NCBI RefSeq assembly: GCF_030812195.1
Contig: NZ_JAUSSF010000001.1
Span: 1,612,001-1,676,000, forward strand
Origin: Chryseobacterium lathyri
GTDB lineage: Bacteria; Bacteroidota; Bacteroidia; Flavobacteriales; Weeksellaceae
Direction: 5' to 3'
DNA: 64,000 bases
Part shown: one piece after another, positions 46,481 through 56,628 of the stretch
Layout: every line of letters starts with the position of its first letter
Position numbering within the stretch: position 1 is the first letter of the stretch
Notes under the pieces: generated by a model
What the model was told of the DNA's origin: nothing
Database searches by the model: none
Seen by the model: the letters and a program-made list of their open reading frames with translations, nothing else
Made by a program: the position numbers and the translations under genes

Positions 46481-47110
46481 TTATTTCTTTTTCTTTACAG
46501 GAACTCTGTTGTCATTATCCAGTTTTTCCGTAGAAACTTTGAACTGGATATCCATTTCATTCTTGATGAAATAATCTTTCAGTGAAGACTGGTAGAATAC
46601 TTTAAAATCTCTTCTGTTCAGAGAGAACTTAGCAGACTCTACGACTACTGTAAACTGGGTTACGTATACATTGGCAGGGAAAGTAATTGTTTTTCTTACC
46701 CCTTTGATGGTAACATCACCGTAAACCGTTGAATTATACTCACTGTTTGCTAAAGGAATGATCTTAGTCAAATGAAATTTCGCGATCGGGAATTTTTTAA
46801 CTTCAAAGAAATTGGTACTTTTCAGATCATTGGTAAGCTTGATCTGATCTTCATCGGAAACATCTCCCGCCATTATGCTTCTCATATCTATAATAAACTC
46901 TCCGTCTACAAGGACTGTTTTATCAAAATTGAATTTCCCGCTTTTGAGCTTTACCGTCCCTGAATGCGAAGAAGCTTCAGTTTTTACAACTTTATATCCC
47001 CACCACCTGATCTCTGATGAAGTCACTTTTGAAACCTTATCAAATTTCTTCTGTGCAGAAACAAATGATATGCTCACACACATCATAGCAAACAATAGTA
47101 ATCTTTTCAT
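46481..47110 (-). CDS. YceI-family periplasmic protein (2)
   Basis: A 209-residue protein with signal peptide 1-19 (ending SFVSAQ) and a lipocalin-like YceI barrel. RWWGYKVVKTEASSHSGTVKL, FFEVKKFPIAKFHLT and VYGDVTIKGVRKTITFPANV are the family landmarks. YceI proteins bind isoprenoid-type lipids. The lysine-rich tail (PVKKKK) is absent from the tandem paralog upstream. A terminator lies between the two genes, so they may be expressed separately. Confidence 0.9.
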   Translation of the reverse strand: MKRLLLFAMMCVSISFVSAQKKFDKVSKVTSSEIRWWGYKVVKTEASSHSGTVKLKSGKFNFDKTVLVDGEFIIDMRSIMAGDVSDEDQIKLTNDLKSTNFFEVKKFPIAKFHLTKIIPLANSEYNSTVYGDVTIKGVRKTITFPANVYVTQFTVVVESAKFSLNRRDFKVFYQSSLKDYFIKNEMDIQFKVSTEKLDNDNRVPVKKKK

Positions 47111-47139
47111 TCTTTTTTATTTACAATTCAACAAAAATA

Positions 47140-47167
47140 AAAAAAAGTGTAGAACTTCTACACTTTT
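47140..47167 (-). terminator. Terminator of YceI gene 1
   Basis: The 11-bp perfect stem AAAAGTGTAGA/TCTACACTTTT has a 3-base loop and is followed by T-rich sequence on the minus strand. Confidence 0.88.
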
Positions 47168-47188
47168 AATAATCTTTTTTTGATTAAA

Positions 47189-47755
47189 TTATTTAGCAGT
47201 CACCTTTACAAGCATTTCGATGTCATCTTTCACAAAAACATCCTGCATAGTAGACTTGTAAGCAACATCAAATTTCTGTCTGTCGAAAGAGAATTTATCA
47301 GAAACCAGGCTCACGACTCCTTTACTGTAAGCAATCTTTGCAGGGAAAGTAACGGCATTGGTTTTTCCTTTAACGGTAAGGTTTCCTGTTACTAATGAAT
47401 TGTAGATCTTATCGCTGTTTTTCTTTACAGAAGTGATTTTGAAAGACGCAGTAGGGAATTTTTCAACTTCAAAGAAATCACCGTTCTTAAGGTGTCCGTT
47501 TAATTTCTGCTGATATTCGCCCGTAAGGTCAGTTGCGTTGATAGACGTCATATCCAATACAAAGCTTCCACCTACCAGGTTATTTCCTTTCATAACCATG
47601 TCTCCTGATTTTACTTTTACAGTACCGTCATGAGAACTCGCCTCAGATTTTGCTACTTTGTATCCCCACCAGTGAACATCAGATGCTACCACTTTTTTTG
47701 ACTGTCCGAATGTAAGACCACTAGCTAAAACCGCTAATAAGAATATTTTTTTCAT
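47189..47755 (-). CDS. YceI-family periplasmic protein (1)
   Basis: 188 residues with a signal peptide (about 1-17, ending LTFG). The YceI barrel shows VHWWGYKVAKSEASSHDGTVKV, FFEVEKFPTASFKIT and VTGNLTVKGKTNAVTFPAKI. It is about half identical by eye to the downstream YceI protein, so the two arose by tandem duplication. It probably binds a lipid or quinone-like ligand. Confidence 0.9.
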   Translation of the reverse strand: MKKIFLLAVLASGLTFGQSKKVVASDVHWWGYKVAKSEASSHDGTVKVKSGDMVMKGNNLVGGSFVLDMTSINATDLTGEYQQKLNGHLKNGDFFEVEKFPTASFKITSVKKNSDKIYNSLVTGNLTVKGKTNAVTFPAKIAYSKGVVSLVSDKFSFDRQKFDVAYKSTMQDVFVKDDIEMLVKVTAK

Positions 47756-47867
47756 TTGAATAAAGTTATTTACTTGTTTAATGATGCAAATGTAGCCAAC
47801 TTATCCGATAGATTTCATTGATGTATATCAATAAAATTAATTATTTTCATGAATAATATCATCCATA

Positions 47868-47894
47868 AAAAAACTCCGAAAGTTTCGGAGTTTT
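47868..47894 (-). terminator. Terminator of glucokinase gene
   Basis: The 11-bp perfect stem AAAACTCCGAA/TTCGGAGTTTT has a 3-base loop and a T-run on the minus strand, directly after the glk stop. Confidence 0.86.
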
Positions 47895-47899
47895 GTATG

Positions 47900-48949
47900 T
47901 TAATTGTGATAATAAGCGGTGTACAGTGCAGCTCCTTTTAATGCTGTGTGGTTCTGCTTAATCAGATAGATAGGTGTGCTTTTCAGCAGTGCCTCCATTT
48001 TGTCGCTTATCTTGAACTTATCATAGAATTTACCTTTGTCAATATATTCTCTGATCGCTTGCGGAATATCTCCCGAAATCAATAGCCCTCCGGTAGCTTT
48101 AAGCTTCAGTACAAGGTTGTTTGCTTCTCTTGCAAGGAATTCCAGGAAGGTATCCAAAGCAATTTTACAAATCAGTACATCTTCTTCCACTGCAGCCTTG
48201 TAAATTTCTTCAACAAAATTTGGTCCAGTAAGACGTTCTGCAAGCCATTCCGGTTCCGGATGTCTTTTTACATCTCTCAGAAATCTGTAGATATTGAAAA
48301 GACCGGTTTTGGAAAGTACATTCTCCCAGCTTACAATACCGTAGATATTGTTTAGGAACTGATAGAATTCTACTTCAACATTCGTTCTCGGGGAGAATTC
48401 CGAATGTCCGCCTTCCGTAGCGAAAGGTCTCAGGTTTTTTCCGTCAAAGAAATATCCAGCTTCACCCAATCCGTTTCCGGGAGCCAGGATCGCTACATTT
48501 CCTTTTTCGAGATGCCCGCTGGTATAGATCGGATCAAGATCACTGTCCTCAAGAAGGCCCATTCCGTAAGCTGACGCTTCAAGGTCATTCAGCATATCTC
48601 CTTTCTCAAACCCGAAATCTCTGGTATATTCTTCAATGTCTAAGTCCCACCCTAATCTTGCAGGGCTACTTTTACCATTGATTACAGGTCCGGGTACAGC
48701 CACTGCCAGACGTTTTACATTGTCCAGCTGATTGTCCTGTATGAATTTTCTTAATATGTCAGAAAATGAAGTGTACTCTTTGGTATTATATTCATTCTGA
48801 ATTTTTATCTCAAGGCCTCCGTTACTGGAAACAAAATAGCCTAAGGTAGTTATATCTTCACGGAGACTTGCCCCAATGATAGTAACATTATCATTATTAC
48901 TGTTCTCTACTCCTGGTAAATAAAGCGGAAATTTTGGATTCAAAATCAT
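47900..48949 (-). CDS. glk: Glucokinase
   Basis: A 349-residue sugar kinase of the bacterial Glk (hexokinase-like) family that phosphorylates glucose with ATP. Motifs are VAVPGPVINGKSSPARLGWDLD, NDLEASAYGMGLL (catalytic Asp), APGNGLGEAGYF and TEGGHSEFSPR. The start is taken at the ATG at 48949 (MILNPKFPLYLPG); an open frame continues 25 codons upstream but does not look like family sequence. Confidence 0.92.
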   Translation of the reverse strand: MILNPKFPLYLPGVENSNNDNVTIIGASLREDITTLGYFVSSNGGLEIKIQNEYNTKEYTSFSDILRKFIQDNQLDNVKRLAVAVPGPVINGKSSPARLGWDLDIEEYTRDFGFEKGDMLNDLEASAYGMGLLEDSDLDPIYTSGHLEKGNVAILAPGNGLGEAGYFFDGKNLRPFATEGGHSEFSPRTNVEVEFYQFLNNIYGIVSWENVLSKTGLFNIYRFLRDVKRHPEPEWLAERLTGPNFVEEIYKAAVEEDVLICKIALDTFLEFLAREANNLVLKLKATGGLLISGDIPQAIREYIDKGKFYDKFKISDKMEALLKSTPIYLIKQNHTALKGAALYTAYYHN

Positions 48950-49064
48950 AACCTCAAATTTTATCAAATATAATAATAGTTTTCGTAAATCCTGCAGCGA
49001 ACCAAAAAACCTTTTCATTTTCATAAAAAGGTTTTGGCTAATAATTGTTTATATATAAATCTAA

Positions 49065-49628
49065 CTACTTTCCTAATGGAATATTGTACCCGAATCCTAC
49101 TCCGATGTTCCCTACATTATAGTCCTGTCCGGCGATATCTCCTTTATCTCCTACAAAAACTTTCTGATACTGTACGAAGAAATTCCAGTCTCTGTTGTGA
49201 TATCCAATTTCCGGTTTGATGTAGAATCCTCCGTCTGGTCTGTCGGCCGAACTGTTGGAAGCCACTTTGTCATCTCCTACAAGGAAACCATACCCTAAGT
49301 CCGTTCCAAAATAGAAACCAGTCTGTTTAGGATATACTCTTATTAAAGCTCCTACAGGAATTACCCCTACATCATTGTTATCATAACCGTTGTTGCTCTT
49401 TCCGAAATAATGAGTATATCCTGTGGCAATACCTAATCCAAATCCGGGAGTGATCAAATTCTGATAAGATACATCTACACCTGCTGCTGCTGAAAGATTA
49501 TCCGCAGGTACTGCTAAACCAACATTCGCACCCACTTTGATCATATTGTTCATCTGTGAGTTCTGTGCGCTTGTGATACCTGCTGTTAATATTCCAGCCA
49601 GTACTATTGCTTGTTTTAACATTTTCAT
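49065..49628 (-). CDS. Outer-membrane beta-barrel protein
   Basis: 187 residues from the ATG at 49628, with signal peptide MKMLKQAIVLAGILTAGITSAQ. The rest is alternating strands with glycine and aromatic residues (GFGLGIATGYTHYFG, GFYFGTDLGYGFLVG, GGFYIKPEIGYHNRD) and a final strand GNIGVGFGYNIPLGK. An eight-stranded barrel is likely. Function is unknown. Upstream codons in frame lack signal-peptide character. Confidence 0.83.
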   Translation of the reverse strand: MKMLKQAIVLAGILTAGITSAQNSQMNNMIKVGANVGLAVPADNLSAAAGVDVSYQNLITPGFGLGIATGYTHYFGKSNNGYDNNDVGVIPVGALIRVYPKQTGFYFGTDLGYGFLVGDDKVASNSSADRPDGGFYIKPEIGYHNRDWNFFVQYQKVFVGDKGDIAGQDYNVGNIGVGFGYNIPLGK

Positions 49629-49866
49629 AACTCTAATTTTAATTTTACTATTCCAATAAGCTGTAAAAATCATGCCAAGGGAGGCTTTTTTTTGGATTTT
49701 AACACTCAATTTCATTACAATATAATGATTATCAATATGTTAATTTATATTAAAATTCAAATGATTGTTTAAATTAAATCCCAAAAAAAATAATATTAAG
49801 AATTCTTAACCGTTACTATTTTAACCTTTTTCTTTCTATTCTATCAAAAAAGTAAATTCTCTCATC

Positions 49867-51246
49867 ATGGCCGATTCATTATTACGCAATAAACACCTTC
49901 TCTGGCGTGCCGGTTTCGGAACCGGGATCAACCAAATCAGTGATCTGAAAAACAAAAGTATAAAGATGCTGGCTGATGATTTATTTCAAGAAGAGAGCTT
50001 TACAGAAATTAATTATCATACATCCGACACTTTCATTCAGGAGGATATGATGAATAATAAAACTCCGGCAGAAAAAAGAAAAGAAATGCAGCAAATCATC
50101 AGGCTGCAAAATAATGAACTGAACCTGAATTTCCTGGACAAAATGATAAACAGCAAGGAACAGATGAAAGAGAAGATGTCATTCTTCTGGCATGGTCATT
50201 TTGCATCCAGAATCAATAACTCAAAATTCAACAAACAGCTCCTCAATACGATCAGGAAGAATGCACTGGGCAATTTTAAAGATCTTCTCTTCGAAGTGAG
50301 CCAATCGCCTGCAATGTTGAATTTCCTCAATAATCAGCAGAACAAAAAGGGCCATCCAAATGAAAATTTCGCCCGTGAGGTAATGGAACTATTTACGATG
50401 GGAAGGGGAAATTATACTGAAAAAGATATCCGGGAAGGAGCAAGAGCTTTTACAGGCTGGGGTTATGATAAGGAAGGCAACTTTAAGGAGAGAAAAAACC
50501 TGCACGATGAAGGAACTAAAACATTCCTTGGAAAAACTGGAAATTTCACAGGAACTGACATTTTAAATATTATCCTTGAACAGAAAGCCACAGCCAAGTT
50601 TATTACCACAAAAATATATAAGTTCTTCGTTAATGAAAATGTAGACAGTCATATTGTAGATCAATTAAGCAATAACTTTTACAATTCCGGATATAATATC
50701 AAAAAACTTATGACCGAAATCTTCTCAAGCTCATGGTTCTACGCTCAAAAGAATATCGGAAACAGAATAAAATCCCCGATAGAACTGATGGCTGGAATAA
50801 TGCGGATGCTTCCTATGAATATTCAGAATCCGGAAAATCTCATTGTTTATCAGAAATTGCTAGGACAAATGCTTCTTTACCCACCCAACGTAGCCGGATG
50901 GCCCAGCGGCAGATCATGGATAGACAGCTCTACCCTGATGCTGAGACTGCAGATTCCACAGATATGGTCCGGATTACGCCCTCTGGAATACAGCCCGCGC
51001 CAGGATGATGATATTGATATGGGCATGAAATCCCGTGAAACCCCTTTGAACAAATCATTTAAGAATCCCAACATAACCATAGACTGGAACAGGCTGGAAA
51101 AAGTATTTGCCAACAAAAACTGTGAAGATTATCTTATCCAGAATACGAAAACACTCGATATGGATTCGGTAAAGAATTTCTCGGATAAAAGTATAAAAAT
51201 GAATATCATTAATCTAATGTCTACCCCGGAGTACCAGTTGTGTTAG
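49867..51246 (+). CDS. DUF1800 family protein
   Basis: A 459-residue protein of the DUF1800 family, with LLWRAGFGTG at the start, SFFWHGHFASRINN, ENFAREVMELFTMGRGNYTEKDIREGARAFTGW in the middle and YPPNVAGWPSGRSWID near 340-355. Members occur almost always next to a DUF1501 gene, as here, in many phyla; their biochemical role is undefined. There is no signal peptide in this start. A 128-base gap with short CTGCAACCT repeats separates it from the partner. Confidence 0.9.
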   Translation: MADSLLRNKHLLWRAGFGTGINQISDLKNKSIKMLADDLFQEESFTEINYHTSDTFIQEDMMNNKTPAEKRKEMQQIIRLQNNELNLNFLDKMINSKEQMKEKMSFFWHGHFASRINNSKFNKQLLNTIRKNALGNFKDLLFEVSQSPAMLNFLNNQQNKKGHPNENFAREVMELFTMGRGNYTEKDIREGARAFTGWGYDKEGNFKERKNLHDEGTKTFLGKTGNFTGTDILNIILEQKATAKFITTKIYKFFVNENVDSHIVDQLSNNFYNSGYNIKKLMTEIFSSSWFYAQKNIGNRIKSPIELMAGIMRMLPMNIQNPENLIVYQKLLGQMLLYPPNVAGWPSGRSWIDSSTLMLRLQIPQIWSGLRPLEYSPRQDDDIDMGMKSRETPLNKSFKNPNITIDWNRLEKVFANKNCEDYLIQNTKTLDMDSVKNFSDKSIKMNIINLMSTPEYQLC

Positions 51247-51374
51247 GAGTAGAATAATAGGTGGCAACAATAGTAACCGCCGTTTGGTTCTGTAAAATCA
51301 AGATTCAGTCCTGAAACCTGCGACCTGCAACCTATTATCTGGCATCTGCAACCTTTAACCTAAAAAGAAAAATC

Positions 51375-52559
51375 ATGCTAATCAAAAGAAGAGAATTCCT
51401 CAAAATAAGTTCGTTGGCTACCGCATCGCTTATGATGCCCAATTTTCTGAAAGCAATGACACTGGATGAAGCCTTAGTGCCTAATCATAAAATTCTCGTA
51501 GTATTGCAGTTTACAGGTGGAAATGATGGTCTAAACACGATCATTCCTACAAAAAACGATATTTATTTTAAAGAAAGAAACAGTATTGCTATCACAGATT
51601 CCTTACCGCTTAACGATGAAACAGGAATCAATCCGGCACTCTCCTATTTCAAAGAGCTTTTCGACAACGGTGAACTTTCGGTGATGAATAATGTAGGGTA
51701 CCCGGACCCTGATAAATCACACTTCAGAAGTATGGATATATGGCATTCTGCCAGCCGTAGTGACGAATTTCTAGAAACAGGCTGGCTGGGTCGTTTTCTG
51801 GATGAAGAATGCTACCGTTGCGAACATCCCACCCAGGCTCTGGAAGTTGATGATATGCTGAGCCTGGCACTGAAAGGCGAAAATAATAAGGCATTTGCCT
51901 TTAAAGACCCCAAAAGACTTTATCAGACCAGCCAGGAGAAGTATTTCAAATCTCTGTATGACCATCATCATGATGATGAAACGGTTTCCTATTTATACCA
52001 GACGCTTGGCTCCACTATTAATAATGCTGATTATATCTTTGAAAAAAGTAAATCAAAAAAAACAGACCAGACCTATCCTAATTCACAGCTGGGCAAGGAT
52101 TTTAAAACAGTGGCTTCGCTGATCAAATCTGATATCAACACGCAGGTTTATTATCTTTCGGTGGGAAGTTTTGACACCCATGTTAACCAAAATGACAGGC
52201 AGAAAAAGCTGTTCAGCGACATCAATGACGCAGTGAAATCTTTTGTGGCTGATCTGAAAAGTAATGGAGTTTTCAATGATGTCTTATTAATGACTTTCTC
52301 AGAATTCGGGCGCCGGGTGGCTCAGAATGCCAGCAACGGAACAGATCATGGAACAGCCAATCAGATGTTCTTCATCAGCGGAGGGCTTAAAAAGAAGGGA
52401 CTTCTGAATGCACTTCCTGATCTCCAGAAACTGAATGAAGGGGATCTTATTTATACGGAAGATTTCCGAAAAGTTTATGCTACGGTTTTAAAAAACTGGC
52501 TTAAAGCAGATTCTTCCAAAGTATTGGGTTGGAAAAACGGAGTCTATGACTTTATTTGA
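51375..52559 (+). CDS. DUF1501 family protein with Tat signal
   Basis: A 394-residue protein with a twin-arginine signal (KRREFLKISSLATASLMM) for export of a folded protein. The mature part resembles alkaline-phosphatase-superfamily proteins: VLQFTGGNDGLNTIIP near 40-55, NVGYPDPDKSHFRSMDIWHSA near 115, GSFDTHVNQND and TFSEFGRRVAQNASNGTDHGTA near 300. The DTH and SEFGR histidine/aspartate clusters could bind metal. It should work with the DUF1800 protein encoded upstream. Confidence 0.92.
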   Translation: MLIKRREFLKISSLATASLMMPNFLKAMTLDEALVPNHKILVVLQFTGGNDGLNTIIPTKNDIYFKERNSIAITDSLPLNDETGINPALSYFKELFDNGELSVMNNVGYPDPDKSHFRSMDIWHSASRSDEFLETGWLGRFLDEECYRCEHPTQALEVDDMLSLALKGENNKAFAFKDPKRLYQTSQEKYFKSLYDHHHDDETVSYLYQTLGSTINNADYIFEKSKSKKTDQTYPNSQLGKDFKTVASLIKSDINTQVYYLSVGSFDTHVNQNDRQKKLFSDINDAVKSFVADLKSNGVFNDVLLMTFSEFGRRVAQNASNGTDHGTANQMFFISGGLKKKGLLNALPDLQKLNEGDLIYTEDFRKVYATVLKNWLKADSSKVLGWKNGVYDFI

Positions 52560-52565
52560 TTTAAT

Positions 52566-52611
52566 TAAAAATAAAAACTGCCATTCTGATTGTGTACATC
52601 AAAATGGCAGT
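52566..52611 (-). terminator. Terminator of the 583-residue protein gene
   Basis: The stem ACTGCCATT/AATGGCAGT extends inward by TGAT/ATCA and, on the minus strand, runs into TTTTTATTTTT. It lies about 40 bases past the stop of the minus-strand gene. Confidence 0.8.
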
Positions 52612-52651
52612 GGACAAGTCTCTTACAGATTTTGCAGATGCATAATCTACC

Positions 52652-54403
52652 CTATTTAAAAATCTTTGTAAAGCTATCTTTTTCAAGGCTTTCCAGTGAG
52701 AAATCAAAATCAGCTTCTTCTTTTTCAGAAACTACTTCCGCTCCCAGTTCTGCTACAAGATCATTAAACGACAGAGGCTTATACCATTGCTGATATAATG
52801 CATCCGTAGCCATCTTTGAGATCTCTGAGCTTCCTGAAACATGGGCATGTCCGGCTCCAAAATTCAGAAGCACAAAACACTGCTTTTCTCCTTTTGGAAG
52901 AAGCATTCCAAGAACGGTCTGCCTCTGGACAGAACTACATTTTGCCTCTGCAAAAAGATGATCTGGGTTCATCATATATGCTCTCGAAATATGATCTCCT
53001 TTTCCGATCACAATTTTATATCCGCAGTCGGAGCTTCCAAGATACACATTATTCATAACCAGAGTCGGGGCATTCAGGCCTTTGGCAGCATGGAGGTATT
53101 CTACAGCACCGTTGGGCGCAGAGGTCATATCTCCAGAATACATCAGATTTCCGTTATCTTGGTTATAGGCCGCATTCCATCCTGTCTTTCCGCCAATATT
53201 CAGGGCTGAAAGGTCAAGATCATACGCACCCCAGTTATCTTCCCAGTAGATCCCGACAGCCAATTTTTCTCCTAAAAATCTAGTCCCGGCAGGCATATTT
53301 CCTACAAACATTTTTTCAGAGGTTGGCAATCCAAATTCTACATGGTCAGGAAAATAGAATTTCTTTCCGGAAAGATCAAACCTTGATTTTAAATAATTCA
53401 AAATAAAATCATAGTTCTTTTCACTTACAGTTCCCTGTTTTCCGGTTTTCACCCAGGATTTTCCGTTCCTGATTCTATACACAAACGTATCCTGTCCGTA
53501 CATCCTTGAATAGCAGGCCGACAAAGCTTTGAACAAAGCAAACGGAGTGGCATTATCCAGCCAGTGCAGATCGTTTTTTTCCAGCAATGTATGAGTCGCT
53601 TCATTCAATGGGTTAGCCACCAATGGCTGATGATGAATTTTCGACAGTTTTGATATTTTATTGATAGTTTTAGATGATCTTTTTTTATATGCTAAAAACA
53701 ACGGTTTGAATCTGTTGAAAATCTGTGCAAGCCTTTCCAGACCATATTTTTCAAATAAATCAGACGGATTAAATTTGCTTTCTTTAATAGCTTTAATTAA
53801 GTCTTCATTTTTGATCAGAAGTGTGGTATCTGTAGTTTTATAAATTACATATCTGAAAAATTCTACAGGATTAGCCGGATAAACCTGGTACAGATCCGCT
53901 ATTTTAACGATAGCTTCTTTGTTTCTGATATTTTCGGTTCCTGTAAAAGTATAATTCAAATCTTTTGTTAAGATGGCAAGAAGATCGTTAATCGTTTCAT
54001 CCTTCAGAGCCATTCCTGATTTCAGCAGTGACAAACATTTTTCTGTCATTTCTTCTTCAGAATAGGCTTTAACTACTTTGAAAACCAATTTTGCATTGGG
54101 AACATTCAATACTTCATCAGGAATATAGATCTCATCCTGAAAATTACTTCCATAGGTAGAAATATAGTGTTTAAGCTGTTCAATAAGCAGCTCGATTCTC
54201 GTACTTTCTTTTATTTTCTGCCAGGATTTATGGAAGGTCTTATTCAGGTCACTCCCGTTTAATTTTTCCTTTGCATAAAATTTGATGATCTGGTCTTTAG
54301 CCCAAACAGCATCTGCTTCGATCACAAAACCTGCCTCAGAAATAAAAGGTGCGCTTACCGTTTTTTTGGACAGTACGGCATTAAATAATTGAAGTGTTTT
54401 CAT
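52652..54403 (-). CDS. Unknown 583-residue protein with TerD-like C-terminal region, in the RtcB locus
   Basis: A cytoplasmic 583-residue protein. Residues 1 to about 300 are mainly helical, with no motif I recognise. Residues of about 370-500 resemble TerD: LAVGIYWEDNWGAYDLDLSAL matches the TerD pattern VGxxW-(F/Y)DLDxSAL, with its calcium-type acidic residues, and YNQDNGNLMYSGD matches the following strand. It is preceded on the same strand by the tRNA-like RNA and rtcB, so it is probably read from the same transcript. The TROVE/Ro60 proteins often found next to rtcB do not match it by eye. I infer that it binds or handles the tRNA-like RNA, but this is unproven. Confidence 0.7.
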   Translation of the reverse strand: MKTLQLFNAVLSKKTVSAPFISEAGFVIEADAVWAKDQIIKFYAKEKLNGSDLNKTFHKSWQKIKESTRIELLIEQLKHYISTYGSNFQDEIYIPDEVLNVPNAKLVFKVVKAYSEEEMTEKCLSLLKSGMALKDETINDLLAILTKDLNYTFTGTENIRNKEAIVKIADLYQVYPANPVEFFRYVIYKTTDTTLLIKNEDLIKAIKESKFNPSDLFEKYGLERLAQIFNRFKPLFLAYKKRSSKTINKISKLSKIHHQPLVANPLNEATHTLLEKNDLHWLDNATPFALFKALSACYSRMYGQDTFVYRIRNGKSWVKTGKQGTVSEKNYDFILNYLKSRFDLSGKKFYFPDHVEFGLPTSEKMFVGNMPAGTRFLGEKLAVGIYWEDNWGAYDLDLSALNIGGKTGWNAAYNQDNGNLMYSGDMTSAPNGAVEYLHAAKGLNAPTLVMNNVYLGSSDCGYKIVIGKGDHISRAYMMNPDHLFAEAKCSSVQRQTVLGMLLPKGEKQCFVLLNFGAGHAHVSGSSEISKMATDALYQQWYKPLSFNDLVAELGAEVVSEKEEADFDFSLESLEKDSFTKIFK

Positions 54404-54452
54404 TTTATAAAAATTAAAAATAAGTGAGGAGTATGGTTTTTAAAGAAACAAT

Positions 54453-54650
54453 ATAGGAACTCCTTTTACCTATTATTTTGAAAAGCGGAGAGTAATTACC
54501 AATATAGGAACTCTGTGTGCCTTATTATTTTTTCACTGATGAAAACACGTCAAATGGTATTCAAATATAAGTATTTTCATCAATATTGTGGAGCAGACAG
54601 GAATCGAACCTGTGACACGTACCATAGGAACTTTGTCTGCCAATAGCGGA
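54453..54650 (-). repeat. Repeated boxes overlapping and following the tRNA-like RNA
   Basis: On the minus strand GTTCCTAT occurs three times (54631-54624, 54511-54504, 54460-54453), each preceded by a purine-rich GGYAnAnRRA stretch. The box TCCGCT occurs twice (near 54650 and 54489). Short stems within the units covary: ACTTT/AAAGT in the unit inside the tRNA-like RNA, and ACTCT/GGAGT in the last unit. The boxes are spaced 120 and 51 bases apart. They look like divergent copies of one RNA module. Confidence 0.6.
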
Positions 54651-54686
54651 AAGTGATCACTGCTCTACCATCTGAGCTACTGCCCC
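54589..54686 (-). ncRNA. tRNA-like RNA lacking a normal anticodon arm
   Basis: Read on the minus strand, the acceptor stem is GGGGCAG/CTGCTCC (one G-T pair) with discriminator A. The D arm is GCTC-AGATGGTA-GAGC and the T arm is ACAGG-TTCGATT-CCTGT. All three are canonical. Between D and T arms there are 48 bases instead of about 23, and no 5-bp stem with 7-base loop can be formed there; instead ACTTT/AAAGT makes a hairpin with a 15-base loop. No CCA is encoded. It lies between rtcB and the 583-residue gene. It could be a tRNA mimic (compare bacterial Y RNAs), an intron-like substrate for RtcB, or a tRNA pseudogene; conserved arms argue against decay. Confidence 0.8.
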
Positions 54687-54706
54687 ATTACTATTGATTA
54701 ATTTAT

Positions 54707-54739
54707 AAACCTTATAGATTTTAAAGACCTATAAGGTTT
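54707..54739 (-). terminator. Hairpin between rtcB and the tRNA-like RNA
   Basis: The 11-bp perfect stem AAACCTTATAG/CTATAAGGTTT has an 11-base loop. The minus-strand tail (TTTATAAATTAAT) is only moderately T-rich, so it may be a leaky terminator or a processing site that separates the rtcB mRNA from the RNA downstream. Confidence 0.6.
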
Positions 54740-54757
54740 TACAGATTATCCTCTGCA

Positions 54758-56266
<1,509 letters not shown>

Positions 56267-56284
56267 TCATTAAAAATAAAAAAT

Positions 56285-56617
56285 ATGTTATCAGAACAAT
56301 TAAAAAACAATCCTGACACTATTCAGTTCAAAGAGGTCATCGCACACATTGATGACCAGTATGATTTTACACCCACGTTTTTTAAGAACGGAGATACGGT
56401 GAATGAAGCCGGACAGAATAACGGTTCATGCAAGGTTTTCAGTTTTGCAAAACTTCAGGGATTGTCAAAAGAACAGACGCTTCCTCTTTTTGGAGAATTT
56501 TACAGGGAAGATGTCTTAAAAAATCCGGAAGGAACAGATCATCAGAACATCAGAAATTTTATGAAATACGGATGGGAGGGCATTTCATTTGAAGGAGAAG
56601 CATTGAAAGGGAGATAA
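56285..56617 (+). CDS. HopJ-family protein
   Basis: A 110-residue cytoplasmic protein matching the HopJ (type III effector-like) family: IAHIDDQYDFTPTFFKNGDTVNEAGQNNGSCKVFSFAKLQGLS and LFGEFYREDVLKNPEGTDHQNIRNFMKYGWEGISFEG. Despite the name it is widespread in bacteria without type III secretion, and its function is unknown. It is divergent from rtcB, so it may share the operator region with it. Confidence 0.88.
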   Translation: MLSEQLKNNPDTIQFKEVIAHIDDQYDFTPTFFKNGDTVNEAGQNNGSCKVFSFAKLQGLSKEQTLPLFGEFYREDVLKNPEGTDHQNIRNFMKYGWEGISFEGEALKGR

Positions 56618-56628
56618 TTTTATAAGTC

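Noticed and set aside
52652..54403. Ro60/TROVE protein, the usual RtcB neighbour
   Set aside because: Compared from memory, no TROVE-like HEAT pattern or vWA metal site is evident; the C-terminus looks TerD-like instead.
54453..54650. CRISPR array
   Set aside because: Repeats are few, short, unequal in spacing (51 and 120 bases) and diverged; no cas genes are present.
54589..54686. Ordinary tRNA gene
   Set aside because: Acceptor, D and T arms fit, but there is no anticodon stem-loop and the body is 25 bases too long, even for Ser/Leu/Tyr tRNAs with a long variable arm.
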